64,000 bases of DNA, taken from Petrolisthes cinctipes. Lineage: Eukaryota; Arthropoda; Malacostraca; Decapoda; Porcellanidae. The position numbers and the translations under genes are program-made. The DNA is taken from positions 2,295,501 to 2,359,500 of the forward strand of contig JAWQEG010000167.1 in NCBI GenBank assembly GCA_033782935.1. Direction: 5' to 3'. The notes beneath the pieces are model-generated. The model saw nothing but the letters and a program-made list of their open reading frames with translations, ran no database searches and had not been told where the DNA came from. Each line of letters opens with the position of its first letter. Position 1 is the first letter of the stretch. This document shows positions 61,206 through 64,000 of the stretch, piece after piece.

Positions 61206-64000
61206 TTAGAATGTGTTCAAGATACAGACCCAAAACATGCTCAAAATCGATATTTTAGGTGCCCAAAAGTCGATATGTGCATGCATCTTCTGTACCCGTT
61301 TATATCTCAAATTCAGGCCCAAAACACCCGAAAATTCGATATTTTCGGGTTCCAGAAGCGAACTGTACATGCCTACTCCGTGGTAGAGTATTTTCAAAAT
61401 ACAGGCCCAAAACATACTGAAAATCGATCTTTTAGGTGCCCAAAAGTCGATATGTGCATGAATCTTCTGCACTTGTTTATATCTCAAATTCCACCTCAAA
61501 ACACCCGAAAATTCGATATTTTTGGGTCCCAGAAGCGTTCTGTACATGCCTACTCAGTGCTAGAATATTTTCAAAATATAGGCTCAAAACATGCTAAAAA
61601 TCGATATTTTAAGTGTCCCAAGTCGATATGTGCATGCATCTTCTGTACCCGTTTATATCTCAAATTCAGGCTCAAAACACACTAAAATTCAATATTTTGG
61701 GGTACCAGAAGCGATCTGTACATGCCTACTCAGTGCTAGAATATTTTCAAAATATAGGCTTAAAACATGCTAAAAATCGATATTTTAAGTGACCAAAGTC
61801 GATATCTCAAATTCAGGCCCAAAACACCCCAAAATTCGATATTTTAGGGTCCCAGAAGCGATCTGTACATGCCTACTCCGTGTTAGAGTATTTTCAATAT
61901 ACAGGCCCAAAACATACTGAAAACCGATCTTTTAGGTGCCAAAAAGTCGATATGTGGATGCATCTTCTGTACCCGTTAATATCACAAATTCAGGCTCCAA
62001 ACACCCGAAAATTTGATATTTTGGGGTCCCAGAAGGGATCTGTAATTGCCTACTCCGTGTTAGAGTATTTTCAAAATATAGGCCCAAAACATGCTGAAAA
62101 TCGATATTTAAGGTGACCAAAGTCAATATGTGTATGCATCTTCTGCACCCGTTTATATCCCAAATATCAACCTCAAAACACCCGAGAATTCGATATTTTT
62201 GGGTCCCAGAAGCGATCTGTACATGCCTACTCAGTGCTAGAATGTTTTCAAAATATATGCTCAAAACATGCTAAAAATCGATTTTAAGTGTCCAAAGTCG
62301 ATAAGTGCATTCATCTTCTGTACCCGTTTATATCTCAAATTCAGGCTCAAAACACCCGAAAATTCGATATTTTGGGGTCCCAGAAGTGATCTGTACATGC
62401 CTCCTTCGTGCTAGAATATTTTCAAAATATAGGCCCAAAACATGCAAAAAATCGATATTTTAGTTGCCCAAAGTCGATATCTCAAATTCGGGCCCAAAAC
62501 ACCCGAAAATTCGATATTTTGGTGTTCCAGAAGCAAACTGTACATGCCTACTCCGTGTAAGAGTATTTTCAAAATACAGGCCCAAAACATGCTAAAAATC
62601 GATATTTTAAGTGTCCAAAGTCGATATGTGCATGCATCTTCTGTACCCGTTTATATCTCAAATTCAGGCCCAAAACACCCGAAAATTCGATATTTTGGGG
62701 TCCCAGAAGCGATCTGTACATGCCTACTCAGTTCTAGTATATTTTCAAAATATAGGCCCAAAACATGCTAGAAATCGATATTTTAGGTGCCCAAAGTCGA
62801 TATCTCATATTCTGGCCCAAAACACCCGAAAATTCGATATTTTGGGGTTCCAGAAGCGAACTGTACATGCCTACTCCGTGTTAGAGTATTTTCAAAATAC
62901 AGGCCCAAAACAAAATGAAAATCGATATTTTAGGTGACAAAAGTCAATATGTGTATGCATCTTCTATACTTGTTTATATCTGAAATTCAACCTCAAAACA
63001 CCCGAAAATTCGATATTTTGGGGTCCCAGAAGTGATCTGTACATGCCTACTTCGTGCTAGAATATTTTCAAAATATAGGCCCAAAACAAGCTTAAAAAAC
63101 GATATTTTAGGTGCCCTAAGTCGATATCTCAAATTCAGGCCGAAAACACCCGAAAATTCGATATTTTGGGGTTCCAGAAGCGAACTGTACATGCCTACTC
63201 CGTGTTAGAGTATTTTCAAAATACAGGCCCAAAACATACTGAAAATCGATCTATTAGGTGCCCAAAAGTCAATATGTGCATGCATCTTCTATACTTGTTT
63301 ATATCTCAAATTCAACCTCAAAACACCCGAAAATTCGATATTTTTGGGTCCCAGAAGCGATCTGTACATGCCTACTCCTAGTTAGAATGTGTTCAAGATA
63401 CAGACCCAAAAATGCTCAAAATCGATATTTTAGGTGCCCAAAAGTCGATATGTGCATGCATCTTCTGTACCCGTTTATATCTCAAATTCAGGCCCAAAAC
63501 ACCCGAAAATTCGATATTTTGGGGTTCCAGAAGCGAACTGTACAGGCCTACTCCGTGCTAGAGTATTTTCAAAATACAGGCCCAAAACATGCTAAAAATC
63601 GATATTATAAGTGACCAAAGTCGATATCTCAAATTCAGGCCCAAAACACCCGAAAATTCGATATTTTTGGGTTCCAGAAGCGAACTGTACATGCCTACTC
63701 CGTGTTAGAGTATTTTCAAAATACAGGCCCAAAACATACTGAAAATCGATCTTTTTGGTGCCCAAAAGTCGATACGTGCATGCATCTTCTGTACTTGTTT
63801 ATATCTCAAATTCACCCTCAAAACACCCGAAAATTCGATATTTTTGGGTCCCAGAAGCGATCTGTACATGCCTACTCCTAGTTAGAATGTGTTCAAGATA
63901 CAGACCCAAAACATGCTCAAAATCGATATTTTAGGTGCCCAAAAGTCGATATGTGCATGCATCTTCTGTACCCGTTTATATATCAAATTCAGGCTCAAAA
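61206..64000 (-). repeat. Right end of the window: related monomers, 500-bp spacing reappears
   Basis: The same monomer types as 59.4-61.2 kb occur here (GGTTCCAGAAGCGAACTG, TACTTGTTTATATC). TAGTTAGAATGTGTTCAAG recurs near 63,379 and 63,879, 500 bp apart. The intervening 61.3-63.2 kb is less regular; one unit near 62,278 lacks a few bases (AAATCGATTTTAAG). The array is cut by the window end in mid-monomer. Confidence 0.82.

Larger units (their letters stand above)
1..64000. other. No genes: satellite DNA across the whole window
   Basis: I looked along both strands for anything that breaks the monomer rhythm: unique sequence, transposon ends, long terminal repeats, tRNA or rRNA-like blocks, microsatellites or telomere-type repeats. 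None was found. Long open frames exist everywhere (the longest, 310 codons, at 12,478-13,410 and again 4,161 bp later at 16,639-17,571, minus strand). They are the repeat translated, they change frame with each 176-bp unit because 176 is not a multiple of three, and they switch strand at the array inversion. They are not annotated as CDS. Confidence 0.93.
22446..64000 (-). repeat. Right satellite array, reverse orientation
   Basis: This is the same satellite family as the left array but reverse-complemented. On the + strand each unit reads GGGGTCCCAGAAGCGATCTG, TACATGCCTACTC, a CAAAATACAGGCCCAAAACATG block, AAAATCGATATTTTAGGTGC, then CTCAAATTCAGGCTC and AAAACACCCGAAAATTCGAT. Both shortened forms of the left array occur here too: units with TCGATATCTCAAATTC lack the 29 bp, and units with CTACTCAGATACAGGCC lack the 18 bp. 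Those deletions therefore predate the split in orientation. Monomers are on average more varied than on the left, and are grouped into many local higher-order repeats listed separately. The array runs off the right edge. Confidence 0.97.

Noticed and set aside
1..64000. CRISPR array
   Set aside because: The repeats are contiguous 145-177 bp units with no short conserved repeats alternating with unique spacers, and there are no cas genes.
1..64000. Assignment to a named satellite family or species
   Set aside because: I do not recognise the monomer, and the sequence has no unique gene to place it; naming a species would be a guess. A database search with the 176-bp consensus would decide.

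Overview
The whole 64 kb window is tandemly repeated satellite DNA. I found no gene, RNA gene, transposon or single-copy stretch in it. Units of about 145-177 bp (roughly 390 of them by spacing) run edge to edge and are cut by both window ends, so the array is larger than the window. Long arrays of this unit size with multi-level higher-order repeats (HORs) are typical of eukaryotic heterochromatin (centromeric, pericentromeric, knob or subtelomeric). I do not recognise the family, and nothing here fixes the species or chromosomal position. A plant or animal genome is likely; a prokaryote is very unlikely.

Unit structure. The full monomer is 176 bp and is itself two diverged 88-bp halves in direct orientation (example 303-390 and 391-478). 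Both halves begin AAAATATCGA and align without gaps at about 67% identity in my hand-built consensus. Two recurrent shortened forms exist: a 147-bp form lacking 29 bp from half 1, and a 158-bp form lacking 18 bp from half 2. Together they make a 481-bp trimer (147+176+158) that is clear at the left end.

Layout. From 1 to about 22,445 the monomers point one way (called + here). From about 22,446 to 64,000 they point the other way. The switch is a near-palindrome: 59-bp arms at 22,375-22,433 and 22,452-22,510 around an 18-bp spacer. The left array is homogenised at several scales: 481 bp, blocks re-used at 2,774 bp, and a 4.16 kb tandem duplication at 9,991-18,315. From about 19.6 kb to the switch its monomers carry variants otherwise typical of the right array. 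The right array is a chain of local HORs: 1,671/1,174 bp (23.5-28.0 kb), 1,319 bp (28.0-30.7 kb), 2,537 and 2,900 bp (32.0-40.3 kb), 664 bp (43.2-45.9 kb), 322 bp (48.6-49.3 kb), 834, 1,872 and 3,894 bp (49.6-59.3 kb), and 500/1,001 bp (59.4-61.2 kb). Several neighbouring copies are nearly identical, which suggests recent unequal crossing-over or similar amplification.

Open reading frames of 60-310 codons occur throughout because one strand of the monomer is poor in stop codons. They move to the opposite DNA strand exactly where the array inverts, and they are rejected as genes.
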